64,000 nucleotides of DNA from Mycolicibacterium phlei (GCF_001583415.1 NZ_CP014475.1:5084001-5148000), one strand, 5' to 3'. Positions 8,545 to 16,633 are shown, numbered from the stretch's first letter. The notes: generated by a model from the letters alone, not told the origin. Made by a program: numbers and translations.

Positions 8545-10130
8545 GCGGCCCCCTTCTGCAGGACGAGCAGGTTGCGGACCAGGTTGTCGACGTCGGGGGT
8601 GCCCAGCCCGGTCACCAGGTCGTAGCCGGGTGCGGCGTCGGCGACGGCGTTACCGCCCAGCGTGACGTCACGGAACGCGGGCAGCGGCGCGCCCTGCGCC
8701 ATCCGGTACAGCAACGGGTTGAGCGCACCGATCAGCCGGCCCCCGTTGGCGAGCAGGTACTGGTTCATCACCGCCGCGATGCCCGCCCAGATCGGCGCCG
8801 ACTGCGAGGTTCCGCCGCCGACCAGCGGCGTCCGGTCGAACACGATGCGCACCCCGGTGAACGGATCGGCGACCGCGGCGACATCGGGGGTGAGCCGCTT
8901 GTCGGTGTCGCTGTCGCGCATCACCGCCCGCTGCCAGGACGGCCGCTCGAACAGCGCGGAGACCCCGCCGCCGGTGCCCACCGACAACGGCACGTCGAAC
9001 CAGGACTGTTCGGATACCCAGCGGCCGGCCGCATCGGTCGACAGTGTGGTGCCGCCGACGTCGGTCATCTCCGGCAGCGACGCGATGGAGTCCAGTCCGA
9101 TGTCGGATTCCCCTGGGGGAGAAGACCAGTCGTTGCCGCCTTTGCACTCCAGCCCGGCCAGGTCGCCGCTGGCGTTGAACGCCGTCGTACCGTTGTCCTG
9201 CGCGGCGGCCAGCGCCGAGCGCACCGGAGCCAGGTCGGCGGCGGTGATCAGCTTGTCGCAGCCCCACCCGATCGAAAAGCTCCACACCGCACCGGGATAG
9301 CGGCGATCGGCCTCGGCGAGCATCTCGCCGATCTTCTCGAAGGCACCGTCCCCGGTGATGGTGGGCTGGGCGCTGAACACGACCTTGCGGGCCTCGGGTG
9401 CGACGGCGTGGGCCACCTGCAGATCCATCGTGGTCTCACCGCGCGGCTCGTCGAGTTCGCCGTAGACCACCTCGGGGGTGAACCGGGGCAGCCCGTAGGT
9501 GTCGGCGAAGGTGTCGAGGTCGGTCTGGTCGAAGCCGTCGAACGCGAAGAACACGATCGTGGTGTCCCTGCCGGTGTACCCCGCCTCGGTCAACGGGGTG
9601 ATGTTGTAGGTGTTGCGCAACTGCTCGGGGGTCAGACCGCGGTCGGGCACATCCAGCGGCAGCATCCAGGTGTGCGACGTGTGATGCGGCACGTAGCCGA
9701 GGATGCGGCCGAGTTCGCGCACCTCGGCGCCGAGTCCGGCCGGGATCGCGGGCTGCATCGGGGACGCGTAGAACACCTGCCCGCGGCGGCCGCGGTAGTC
9801 GTGCACCACGACGTCGAACGCGTCGGCCACGGCCTGGGCCGGGCCCTCCACGACGGCCCAGTCCCGCCCCGGTCGCCAGCGCACCGCCAGGTCGCGGCCG
9901 GCGGCCCAGTCCAACAGGGCGGCGGGCCGCCGCGAGTCATGCAATGCCACCGTCACCTGCACGTCGCCGGTGCGCGACGGTCCCAGATCGGCCGAATCGG
10001 CCAGCAGATACGAGTAGGGACCGGCGATCGGCGTGCCGCCACGGCGCGCGGTGTCCGGACGCAGGTCGCCGGCGAACATCAACACACCCGCAGCGACCAG
10101 CGCCAGCACACCGAGATGCCGGGCACCCAC
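8541..10130 (-). CDS. Sedolisin-type serine-carboxyl peptidase (family S53)
   Basis: Membrane-anchored or exported peptidase of 529 residues. One hydrophobic segment at residues 6-21 targets it to the membrane, and residues 30-170 resemble the S53 pro-domain. The catalytic set is complete: Glu232 and Asp236 in GETTMDLQ, the oxyanion Asp323 in NASGDLAG, and Ser442 in GGGTSQSAP. A calcium site typical of the family is present at the C-terminus (FRDVTLGGN and GYDLVTGLGTPD). Sedolisins are active at acidic pH and remove their own pro-domain. It is the first gene of the operon with the two membrane proteins downstream, which suggests they assist its placement or control. Confidence 0.93.
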   Translation of the reverse strand: MGARHLGVLALVAAGVLMFAGDLRPDTARRGGTPIAGPYSYLLADSADLGPSRTGDVQVTVALHDSRRPAALLDWAAGRDLAVRWRPGRDWAVVEGPAQAVADAFDVVVHDYRGRRGQVFYASPMQPAIPAGLGAEVRELGRILGYVPHHTSHTWMLPLDVPDRGLTPEQLRNTYNITPLTEAGYTGRDTTIVFFAFDGFDQTDLDTFADTYGLPRFTPEVVYGELDEPRGETTMDLQVAHAVAPEARKVVFSAQPTITGDGAFEKIGEMLAEADRRYPGAVWSFSIGWGCDKLITAADLAPVRSALAAAQDNGTTAFNASGDLAGLECKGGNDWSSPPGESDIGLDSIASLPEMTDVGGTTLSTDAAGRWVSEQSWFDVPLSVGTGGGVSALFERPSWQRAVMRDSDTDKRLTPDVAAVADPFTGVRIVFDRTPLVGGGTSQSAPIWAGIAAVMNQYLLANGGRLIGALNPLLYRMAQGAPLPAFRDVTLGGNAVADAAPGYDLVTGLGTPDVDNLVRNLLVLQKGAA

Positions 10131-10173
10131 GAACGTCAGCGTACGTCCGAAACCCGCCGCGGCGGGTCAGTGC

Positions 10174-10464
10174 CTAGTTGTCGCCCGGGATCGCCGTCGG
10201 CGCGGGCGGAGCGAACACCGTGGGCGAGAACGGGTTCGGGCCCGGGTCGATGCGCGGGGCCTTCTCCGTCGGCTCGACCTCGGCTGCCGTCGTCGTGGCG
10301 GCCTCAGACGTGGTGGTCTCGGTGGTCTCCGAGGTGGTGGTCGTGGTCTCCTCCGGCGCCTTCTCCTCCTCGCTGGAGCACGACGCGGTGATCAGCACCA
10401 TCGACAGTACGGCGGTTCCCCCGGCCACCAGTGCGATACGGCGACCCAACTGAGCTGACCTCAT
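10174..10464 (-). CDS. Small Thr/Pro-rich lipoprotein, copy 1
   Basis: The 96-residue exported protein has a lipoprotein signal ending in ITASC (Cys near residue 29), a low-complexity linker of Thr, Ser and Glu, and a proline-rich C-terminus. Its last 40 residues are identical to those of the protein at 14410-14676, while the linkers differ in length and composition. Function unknown; the linker may carry the conserved tail into the cell wall. It follows the sedolisin gene's start region by 43 bases but is read in the same direction, so it may be the first gene of that unit. Confidence 0.85.
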   Translation of the reverse strand: MRSAQLGRRIALVAGGTAVLSMVLITASCSSEEEKAPEETTTTTSETTETTTSEAATTTAAEVEPTEKAPRIDPGPNPFSPTVFAPPAPTAIPGDN

Positions 10465-10577
10465 GTGCAGTCCCTTTTCTGTTCGACCGAAAGGCCCGGC
10501 TGTTCAAGATCATCCCGGCGTGCCCGCACTCTAACCGAGCCTGCGGGTCAGCGCAGGGTTAAGCGGACCGCCGAAAA

Positions 10578-10937
10578 TCAGGAACCGGCGTTGAGCGCGG
10601 CCAGCGCTTCCTCGAGCGTCGGGTACAACGCGAAGACCTGGTCCAGACCGGTCAGGCGGATGGGCCGGCTGGTGGCCGGCCCCTCGGCGACGACCACGAA
10701 GCGGGCCGACTTGCTGACCTTCTCATGGGTGGCGACCAGCGCCTGCAGCCCGGCGGAGGCGAGGAAGTCCACCGCGGTCAGGTCGATGACCAACGCGGTG
10801 GGTTCCGGTGCCAGGGCCTCAGCGATCGCCGCTTCGAACGTCGGCACGGTGGCGAGATCGACGTCGCCACCGACTGTCAGCACCGCGATGCCACCCTCGT
10901 GGGAAACCGAGGTGGTGATCGGATCGATACGAGACAA
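10578..10937 (-). CDS. STAS-domain anti-sigma factor antagonist
   Basis: Small cytoplasmic STAS protein (about 119 residues) of the SpoIIAA/RsfA/RsfB type, which frees a sigma factor by binding its anti-sigma partner when unphosphorylated. The fold signature is clear: VSHEGGIAVLTVGGDVDLATVPTFEAAI, then VIDLTAVDFLASAGLQALV, where the Ser in LASAGL is the usual phosphorylation site. I placed the start at the TTG at 10937 because GGAGGG lies six bases upstream of it. A TTG at 10976 would add 13 residues but has no ribosome binding site. It is divergent from a second STAS gene at 11245. Confidence 0.88.
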   Translation of the reverse strand: MSRIDPITTSVSHEGGIAVLTVGGDVDLATVPTFEAAIAEALAPEPTALVIDLTAVDFLASAGLQALVATHEKVSKSARFVVVAEGPATSRPIRLTGLDQVFALYPTLEEALAALNAGS

Positions 10938-11244
10938 CAGCCGCCCTCCGGTCAGCGCCGCCACCTCAGGCGGCAATGCGCCGAGCTTATCGCGTGGGGC
11001 ACCTCCGCAATCCAGGATGATGTCTCAATCCGCAATCCCATCCCCATTCCAGGTGTCATCGTTTTCGTCAATCTCCGGGGACGAGGCGTGTGATATGACA
11101 ACTACGGGACGTCTGTCGGCGAGAGGCAGCGATGCGGACTGTGGAACATGCCCCGAGGCGGTGGCGCCTCTAAACAGCTAGGGAGGTGCCGTGATCGCCC
11201 ATGTTCACACCGTCACTGTCACGGCGGTGGAGGTCTGAACAGCC

Positions 11245-11556
11245 ATGACGGCCAACCAGTTCCAGCTGACCAGCGGTAGCGGTGAGACGTCCGCGGTGGT
11301 CACCGCGACCGGCGAGATCGACCTGGCCAATGTCGGCGAGTTCGCGAAGCTGCTCACGCAGGCGGCCGAGAGCGGCTCGGACGTCACCGTCGACCTCACC
11401 GAGGTGAGCTACTGCGACAGCGCAGCCCTGCGCGAGTTGTTCTCGGTCGCGGCAACCGCCAAACTCAACCTCGTGGTCCCCGCGACGGGTTCGGTCCCGA
11501 CCCTGCTCAGAATCTCCGGCCTGGACAAGGTCGCGACGGTCACCATCGTCGACTGA
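11245..11556 (+). CDS. STAS-domain anti-sigma factor antagonist
   Basis: STAS protein of 103 residues (VVTATGEIDLANVGEFAKLLTQAA, then VTVDLTEVSYCDSAALREL with the candidate phosphorylated Ser in CDSAAL). It should act like the divergent STAS protein by sequestering an anti-sigma factor. It is 23 bases upstream of the ANTAR gene and probably cotranscribed with it, linking sigma-factor control to RNA-level antitermination. About 300 bases separate the two divergent STAS genes, and I could not identify a convincing promoter there. Confidence 0.88.
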   Translation: MTANQFQLTSGSGETSAVVTATGEIDLANVGEFAKLLTQAAESGSDVTVDLTEVSYCDSAALRELFSVAATAKLNLVVPATGSVPTLLRISGLDKVATVTIVD

Positions 11557-11579
11557 GCGGATTTCAGAGCGGATCACCT

Positions 11580-12365
11580 GTGCCAGCACCCAACTTCCAG
11601 CCCCGGCATCACCCCGAGCTGATCACGCTGCTGCACCGCATCCTGGAGCGGTTGCGCGCGGAGCTGCCGTCGGCGCTGGGGATCACCGTGACCGTGCACG
11701 ACAGGCAGCTGCGGGAGGATCCCGCGCCGCTGGCGGCGCTGGGCATCGGGGCCGAACTGGTGTCGGCGCAGCTGTCCGGACTCGGCGGCCCGGTCGCCGA
11801 CGCGCTGACGTACCAGGTGCCGGTGCTCAGCCTCGATGTGTGGTCCGACGACCGGTGGCCGCAGCTCACCCGCGAGGCGGTGGCCGCGTTGACGCCGATC
11901 CCGGAACTGGAGTCGGTGCACGGTGTCGCCGCGGTGCCCGGGTTCTGGCGTGAGGACGCCGCGATCGTGCTGTCGGCCACGCTCAGTGAGCCGGCGTCGG
12001 CGGCCACCGTCACCGCGCTGATCAGCTACGAGCAGTTGGTGTCGGCGGCGCTGGTCACGACGGCGGCGCAGAACGAGGCGGCGTTCGAGGACCTGCTCAC
12101 CGCGCTGCAGTCCCGCGGGGCGATCGAGCAGGCCAAGGGGGCGCTGATGGGCCTGCTCGGCTGCGACGCCGAACAGGCGTGGAGCGTGCTGCGGCGGGCC
12201 AGCCAGGAGTTCAACGTCAAACTGCGCGAGCTGGCGGTGGCGCTGATCGAGCACATCAGCGGCGCACCGGCCGAACAGCCCGGGGTGTCGGAGCCGATCG
12301 CCCCGAACCAGCCGGCCCGCGACGCCGCGCGGCTGATGTGGACGGCGATATCGAAGGAGCGCTAA
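11580..12365 (+). CDS. ANTAR-domain RNA-binding antiterminator with N-terminal sensor domain
   Basis: The C-terminal region (about residues 175-225: LQSRGAIEQAKGALMGLLGCDAEQAWSVLRRASQEFNVKLRELAVALIE) is a clear ANTAR domain. This is the three-helix RNA-binding unit that recognises paired hexaloop hairpins in leader transcripts. The N-terminal 170 residues look like a GAF-type sensor (LSATLSEPASAATVTALISYEQLVSAAL). The start is GTG at 11580. In mycobacteria ANTAR proteins act on lipid and redox genes, but the targets of this one are unknown. Its stop overlaps that of the convergent transporter gene. Confidence 0.9.
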   Translation: MPAPNFQPRHHPELITLLHRILERLRAELPSALGITVTVHDRQLREDPAPLAALGIGAELVSAQLSGLGGPVADALTYQVPVLSLDVWSDDRWPQLTREAVAALTPIPELESVHGVAAVPGFWREDAAIVLSATLSEPASAATVTALISYEQLVSAALVTTAAQNEAAFEDLLTALQSRGAIEQAKGALMGLLGCDAEQAWSVLRRASQEFNVKLRELAVALIEHISGAPAEQPGVSEPIAPNQPARDAARLMWTAISKER

Positions 12366-13264
12366 CCCCGGCCGCGGGCCTTTTCGGCGGCCAGGGCCTC
12401 GATCTCCTCCTCCAGGGCCCCCTCCTCGCGGCCCAGCGCGATCGTCGCCGCCGCCATCGCGACCACCGCGACGCCGATCGCCACCACCTTGACCCCGTTG
12501 ACCGTGAGGTGCTCGCCGAGCACCAGCGCACCGAGCACGACCGCGATCACCGGTTCGAGCACCAGCATGGTCGGCACCGAGGTCTGCAGCGAGCCGGCGT
12601 GGAACGCCGACTGCTGCAGGAACACCGCGAGCACCCCGAGGACCAGCAGCAGATACAGCGCGGGTGCGGTCACCACGGACAGCGGCCCGTCGTAGGCCAG
12701 CAGGTGCACGACGATCTTGGTCAGCACCGCCACCACCCCGAACAGCAGGCCGACGGCGACGGCCAGCAGCACGGCCCGCTTCCAGTCACCGCACCGCAGT
12801 GCGATCACCACGCACGCCGTGACCGCGACCGCGCAGATCACCGCCACCATCGCCGACATCGGCGCGGACGCCTCGTAGTCACCGGGCCGGGCCTTGGCCA
12901 GCACGACGAACACCGCCAGTGCGACGGTCAGCAGCAGCGCCCACAGCCATTCGGCACGGGTGACCCGGCGGTTGGCCAGCCGCGCGCTCAGCGGCAGCGC
13001 GAACAGCAGCGCCGAGACCAGGATCGGCTGCACCAGCAGCAGGGAACCCTTCATCAACGCCAGGGCCTGGAACAAGTATCCGGCGACGGCGGCGCCGGTG
13101 CCAGCCCACCACAGCGGTCGGCGCAGCAGGGTCATCAGCATCACCCCGCTGACCCCGTGCTCCGGCGGGACGTCCAGCGTCGCACGCTGCCGGACCACGA
13201 TGCCGATGGCGAGAAATACCGCAGCGAACAGGGCGAACAGGATGGTCAAACCCTGGTCTAGCAC
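12362..13264 (-). CDS. DMT-family (EamA/NIPA-like) membrane transporter
   Basis: The 300-residue protein has nine to ten predicted membrane segments arranged as two similar halves (QPILVSALLFALPLSARLANRRV and LEPVIAVVLGALVLGEHLTVNG). These are hallmarks of the drug/metabolite transporter superfamily, where the second phrase is the usual EamA repeat end. It ends in a charged Glu-rich cytoplasmic tail (EEGALEEEIEALAAEKARG). The start is GTG at 13264. Members move metabolites or divalent cations, and the substrate here cannot be inferred. It is convergent with, and overlaps, the ANTAR gene. Confidence 0.85.
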   Translation of the reverse strand: MLDQGLTILFALFAAVFLAIGIVVRQRATLDVPPEHGVSGVMLMTLLRRPLWWAGTGAAVAGYLFQALALMKGSLLLVQPILVSALLFALPLSARLANRRVTRAEWLWALLLTVALAVFVVLAKARPGDYEASAPMSAMVAVICAVAVTACVVIALRCGDWKRAVLLAVAVGLLFGVVAVLTKIVVHLLAYDGPLSVVTAPALYLLLVLGVLAVFLQQSAFHAGSLQTSVPTMLVLEPVIAVVLGALVLGEHLTVNGVKVVAIGVAVVAMAAATIALGREEGALEEEIEALAAEKARGRG

Positions 13265-13394
13265 CGCGGGCCCTCCAACGCGTCGCGCTCCTTTCGACTA
13301 CGGCCGGACACCGGACAAGAGAAGCACATCCTGCGCACCGCCGCGAAGTCGACCACGGGTTTGAGCGGCAGCCGAACCGGGCACAGAACCGATC

Positions 13395-13733
13395 ATGAAT
13401 CTACGACGGTTGGTTTTGCTGGCGGGCGCGCTCGTGCTGCTCGTGGGAATCATCGGACTGCTGATGCCGGTGTCTATCGCGGGTCCCGACAACCAGAAGA
13501 TCGGGTGCGGTAACGCGATTGCTGCCGACAACTCGTCGGCCGCCCGGGCCGACAACAACAACCCGGTGAACCTGCCGATCATCAACGAAGTGATTCCGCA
13601 CACGGACTACGTGGCGCAGTGCGACACCGCGGTGTCCGACCGTCGGATGTGGAGCATCCCCGTCGCGGTGATCGGTGTGCTGGTGCTGGCAGGAAGCTTC
13701 CTGGTCGGCGGCCGCACCGTCCGCGCCGGCTAA
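13395..13733 (+). CDS. Small two-segment membrane protein
   Basis: The 112-residue protein has hydrophobic segments at residues 5-28 and about 85-105, with an external loop holding two cysteines (KIGCGNAIAA and YVAQCDTAVSDRR) that could form a disulfide. This architecture recurs in mycobacterial membrane proteins without known function, and I do not assign one. It is followed by the large stem-loop at 13750, which probably ends its transcript. Confidence 0.8.
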   Translation: MNLRRLVLLAGALVLLVGIIGLLMPVSIAGPDNQKIGCGNAIAADNSSAARADNNNPVNLPIINEVIPHTDYVAQCDTAVSDRRMWSIPVAVIGVLVLAGSFLVGGRTVRAG

Positions 13734-13749
13734 CCCCCTCCCTCACCCC

Positions 13750-13805
13750 GCGAGCGCTCATCCTGGTACGGGATTGTCCGAATCCGTACGAGGGTGAGCG
13801 CTCGC
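13750..13805. terminator. Large bidirectional stem-loop between convergent genes
   Basis: A 56-base imperfect palindrome has a 26-base left arm starting GCGAGCGCTCA, the loop GTCCG, and a 25-base right arm ending TGAGCGCTCGC. The arms pair with one mismatch, one wobble-compatible difference and one bulged G. It fills nearly the whole 78-base gap between the stop at 13733 (+) and the stop at 13812 (-). The position suggests a shared terminator or a mobile REP-like unit. There is no T-run. Confidence 0.75.
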
Positions 13806-13811
13806 TAGTGC

Positions 13812-14195
13812 TTACTGGCTTGCTTGCTTGCTGGCTTGCTTGCTGGCTTTGAGCGCCGCCCGGCCCTGCGGGCTGGCCGCCGAGTTGCCCGGCGTCTTGG
13901 CGGTCGCGACCGGCGCGTTGCAGTTGAGGTCCAGCAGCACGGTGTCGGTGACGTGACTGAAGTCGTCGCCCTTGAGCCACGACGCCTTCTGGGCGTGCGT
14001 GACGACGCACTCGTCCTCGGGCAGCGCGTCGCCGGTGCGACTGGAGATGATCGCGGTCTCGCCCGCCTCGCTGAGCTGGGCCACCGCGTCGCCGTAGGTT
14101 TCGCCGGTGTAGCCGTCGGCGGCGGCGACGCCCGCCGAGGCCACGACCGCGGCCGCGGTCAGCACCGCGACGGTGAGTAGCCGATATCTGGTCAT
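13812..14195 (-). CDS. Small secreted protein with Lys-Gln-Ala-Ser tail repeat
   Basis: The 128-residue protein has a classical Sec signal (MTRYRLLTVAVLTAAAVVASAGVAAA, cleavage near residue 26). The mature domain has two Cys residues (DECVVTHAQ and LNCNAPVA) and the motif YTGETYGDAVAQLSEAG. The C-terminus is a 12-base repeat translated as KQAS units (KASKQASKQASQ). The start is ATG at 14195; longer upstream starts would remove the signal peptide. Function unknown. Confidence 0.82.
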   Translation of the reverse strand: MTRYRLLTVAVLTAAAVVASAGVAAADGYTGETYGDAVAQLSEAGETAIISSRTGDALPEDECVVTHAQKASWLKGDDFSHVTDTVLLDLNCNAPVATAKTPGNSAASPQGRAALKASKQASKQASQ

Positions 14196-14302
14196 GGCGG
14201 CGACGGTAGGCCACCGAACTGGCTCGCAACTGGCTCCGGCCTGCGCGGTCGCTGAGAACTCCCCGCGAGCCGAGCAGCGCACCCCGGCCCCGCAGGCATC
14301 AG

Positions 14303-14322
14303 ATTGGACTGCACAGTCCAAT
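14303..14322. promoter_or_regulatory. Palindromic operator candidate (TGGACTG type)
   Basis: The inverted repeat ATTGGACTG-CA-CAGTCCAAT has 9-base arms. It lies in the divergent gap between the secreted-protein gene (start 14195) and the lipoprotein gene (start 14410). The half-sites TTGGAC, CAGTCCA and TTGGACTG recur at 14369-14402, around the promoter described next. This looks like a TetR-type operator array, and the regulator is unknown. Confidence 0.6.
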
Positions 14323-14351
14323 TCATGGAGCAGAGCTAGATGTTTTCCCTG

Positions 14352-14381
14352 TTGACTAGTCTGATTTTTGGACGATACAGT
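14352..14381 (+). promoter_or_regulatory. Promoter candidate for lipoprotein copy 2
   Basis: TTGACT at 14352-14357 and TACAGT at 14376-14381 are separated by 18 bases, a good match to the mycobacterial housekeeping pattern (-10 of form TANNNT). Half-sites of the TGGACTG palindrome overlap the -10 and lie downstream up to the ATG at 14410, so repression by a bound regulator is plausible. Confidence 0.55.
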
Positions 14382-14409
14382 TCAGTCCAGCTACAGATTG
14401 GACTGCATC

Positions 14410-14676
14410 ATGAATGCTCAGTTGGGTCGTCGCATCGCGCTGCTGGCCGGAGGTACCGCCGCACTGTCGATGGTCCTGATCACCGCGTCGTGCTCCAACG
14501 AGGAGAAGGCCCCCGAGACCAGCACCGAAACCAGCACGGAGACCACCACGACGACGACCACCGCCGCCGAGGTGGAGCCGACGGAGAAGGCCCCGCGCAT
14601 CGACCCGGGCCCCAACCCGTTCTCCCCGACGGTGTTCGCCCCGCCCGCGCCGACGGCGATCCCGGGCGACAACTAG
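14410..14676 (+). CDS. Small Thr/Pro-rich lipoprotein, copy 2
   Basis: The 88-residue lipoprotein (signal ending ITASC) is a paralogue of the protein at 10174-10464. The signal peptides are nearly identical and the last 40 residues are identical, but the Thr/Glu linker is shorter and differs. The start is ATG at 14410, after TGCATC; no strong ribosome binding site is seen. Its stop overlaps the stop of the convergent TetR gene by four bases. Function unknown. Confidence 0.85.
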   Translation: MNAQLGRRIALLAGGTAALSMVLITASCSNEEKAPETSTETSTETTTTTTTAAEVEPTEKAPRIDPGPNPFSPTVFAPPAPTAIPGDN

Positions 14677-15311
14677 GACGTCGCGGCTGTCGCGAACGAC
14701 GCCACGTGGCCGATGGCCATGTCGAGCGCCGACTGCATCAGCCGTGGATCCCGGCCGGTCTGCGACAGCAGGTAGCCGCCCTCCACCGCGGCGAGTAAAC
14801 CCGTTGCGAGCGTAGAGATATCGGCGTCAGCACGCAGGATGCCGTTGTCACGCATGCGCTCCAGCGCCCCCGCCAGCAGGGCCTTCCACTCGGCGAAGTG
14901 CTCGGCCAGCGAGGCGCGGGCGCGGTCGTCGGTGTCGGACAATTCCGCTGCCAGAGAACCGAGTTCGCAGCCCCACAACCCGCGCCGCAGCACACAGCGC
15001 TGCACCATCGCGTCGCGCCACTGGTACAGGCCCTTGAAGGAGTCGACCTTCTCCAGCCGCAGCCGCTGCCAGGACAGCACGTCGTCGGCGCGCTGGTTGA
15101 TGACCTCGTAGACCAGCTCGGTCTTGTCGTCAAAGTGTTGGTAGAACTGTGATTTGCTGGTGGCGCTGGCGGCCAGCACGTCGTCGATGGTGGTCGCCGC
15201 GACACCCTGTGCGTGCATGAGTTCCGCGGCGGCAAGCACGATCCGGTTGCGGGTGGCGGCGCCTCGTGACGTCAGCCGAGGCCGCGGTGCGGGACTTCGT
15301 TGCGGCGGCAC
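14673..15311 (-). CDS. TetR-family regulator, second gene of MHS transporter operon
   Basis: The 212-residue repressor has an N-terminal helix-turn-helix at residues 18-60 (TRNRIVLAAAELMHAQGVAATTIDDVLAASATSKSQFYQHF). The C-terminal ligand domain resembles the LmrA/YxaF-like group (WGCELGSLAAEL, GLLAAVEGGYLLSQ). It begins with GTG at 15311, four bases after the transporter stop, so it is cotranscribed and probably controls its own operon. The paired TAAGCG palindromes upstream of the transporter (16634-16673) are the likely binding sites. Confidence 0.88.
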   Translation of the reverse strand: MPPQRSPAPRPRLTSRGAATRNRIVLAAAELMHAQGVAATTIDDVLAASATSKSQFYQHFDDKTELVYEVINQRADDVLSWQRLRLEKVDSFKGLYQWRDAMVQRCVLRRGLWGCELGSLAAELSDTDDRARASLAEHFAEWKALLAGALERMRDNGILRADADISTLATGLLAAVEGGYLLSQTGRDPRLMQSALDMAIGHVASFATAATS

Positions 15312-15315
15312 ACCG

Positions 15316-16617
15316 TCACTGTATCGCTGCCGCCTGCCGGCGATCAGTGGTCTGCGCCAACGGACGTCCCGCGGACTCCCGCAGCGTCAGCACGGTGGCG
15401 AGCGAGATGACGGCCGCCGCGATGAGGTACCACGACGGCGCCAGGGTGTCACCGGTGCGCGCGGTCAACCAGGTGACGACGTAGGGGGTGGTGCCTCCGA
15501 ACGCGGCGACGCAGACGTTGTAGCCGATCGAGAAGCCGCTGTAGCGCACCCGGGTGGCGAACAGTTCGACGCCCGCCGACACCGCGACCGAGATGTAGAT
15601 CGACTCGATGACGGCCAACCCGCAGTGCGCGGCGATCGCACCGGCCAGCGATCCGGAGTTCAACAGCAGGAACAGCGGATACCCGAACACGATGAACCCG
15701 ACCGCCCCGGCGATCAGCATCGGGCGCCGGCCGATCCGGTCCGACAGCGCCGCGAACGGCAGGATCAGGACCAGCGCGACCACACATGCGAGCGTGATCG
15801 AGATGAATGAGTCGGTCTTGGAGAACTCCAGCGTCTTGTTCATATACGTCGGCAGGAACGTGAACACCACGTAGTAGCCGATGTTGAAGACGATGAACAG
15901 GCCGATGACCTGCAGGATGGGCCGCCATGATGTCGTGACCGCTTCCCGCAGTGGCGATTCGGCGACCTGCTCGGAGCGGCTCAGTTCGGCGAACTGCGGG
16001 GTGTCGTCGAGTCGCAACCGGATGTAGAGGCCGACGAGCCCCAGCGGCCCGGCGATCAGGAACGGGATACGCCAGCCGTAGGAGTCCATCGCCGCGGCTG
16101 GCAGCAGCGCCTGCAGCAGGGTGACCGTCACCGAGCCGAGCAGGAATCCGACCACCCCGGACCACGCCATGAACGTGATCGTCATACCGCGGCGGCGCTG
16201 GTCGGCATACTCCGCGAGATACACTGCACCGCCGCCGTATTCGCCGCCCGCCGAGAAACCCTGCAGGCAGCGCAGCAACAGCAGCAGCAGCGGCGCGGCG
16301 ACGCCGATGGTGGCGTATGTCGGCAGCAGGCCGATCAGCACCGTGGCCGCCGACATCAGCAGGATCACCAGGGCCAGCACGCGCTGGCGGCCGATCCGGT
16401 CGCCCAGCGGCCCGAAGACGAACCCGCCGAGCGGGCGCATGAAGAAGGCGGCGGCGAAGATCGCGAACGTGTTCAGCAGCGCGGCCATGTCGTTGCCCGC
16501 CGGGAAGAACTTGGCGGCGATGAAGGTTGCCAGGAACCCGTAGATCGCGAAGTCGAACCACTCGACGACGTTGCCGATCGAGGCTCCGGTGACCGCCCTA
16601 CGCACATCGCTTGACAC
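15316..16617 (-). CDS. MFS transporter of the metabolite:proton symporter (MHS) family
   Basis: The 433-residue, 12-segment symporter is of the ProP/ShiA/KgtP type. Diagnostic parts are ASIGNVVEWFDFAIYGFLATFIA at the N-terminus, RPLGGFVFGPLGDRIGRQRVL (loop 2-3 motif) and LRCLQGFSAGGEYGGGAVYLAEYA. MHS proteins import compatible solutes, dicarboxylates or aromatic acids with protons; the substrate here is not predictable. The start is GTG at 16617 with GGAGG six bases upstream. It forms an operon with the TetR gene that follows. Confidence 0.92.
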   Translation of the reverse strand: MSSDVRRAVTGASIGNVVEWFDFAIYGFLATFIAAKFFPAGNDMAALLNTFAIFAAAFFMRPLGGFVFGPLGDRIGRQRVLALVILLMSAATVLIGLLPTYATIGVAAPLLLLLLRCLQGFSAGGEYGGGAVYLAEYADQRRRGMTITFMAWSGVVGFLLGSVTVTLLQALLPAAAMDSYGWRIPFLIAGPLGLVGLYIRLRLDDTPQFAELSRSEQVAESPLREAVTTSWRPILQVIGLFIVFNIGYYVVFTFLPTYMNKTLEFSKTDSFISITLACVVALVLILPFAALSDRIGRRPMLIAGAVGFIVFGYPLFLLLNSGSLAGAIAAHCGLAVIESIYISVAVSAGVELFATRVRYSGFSIGYNVCVAAFGGTTPYVVTWLTARTGDTLAPSWYLIAAAVISLATVLTLRESAGRPLAQTTDRRQAAAIQ

Positions 16618-16633
16618 GCCGAACCTCCGAATT

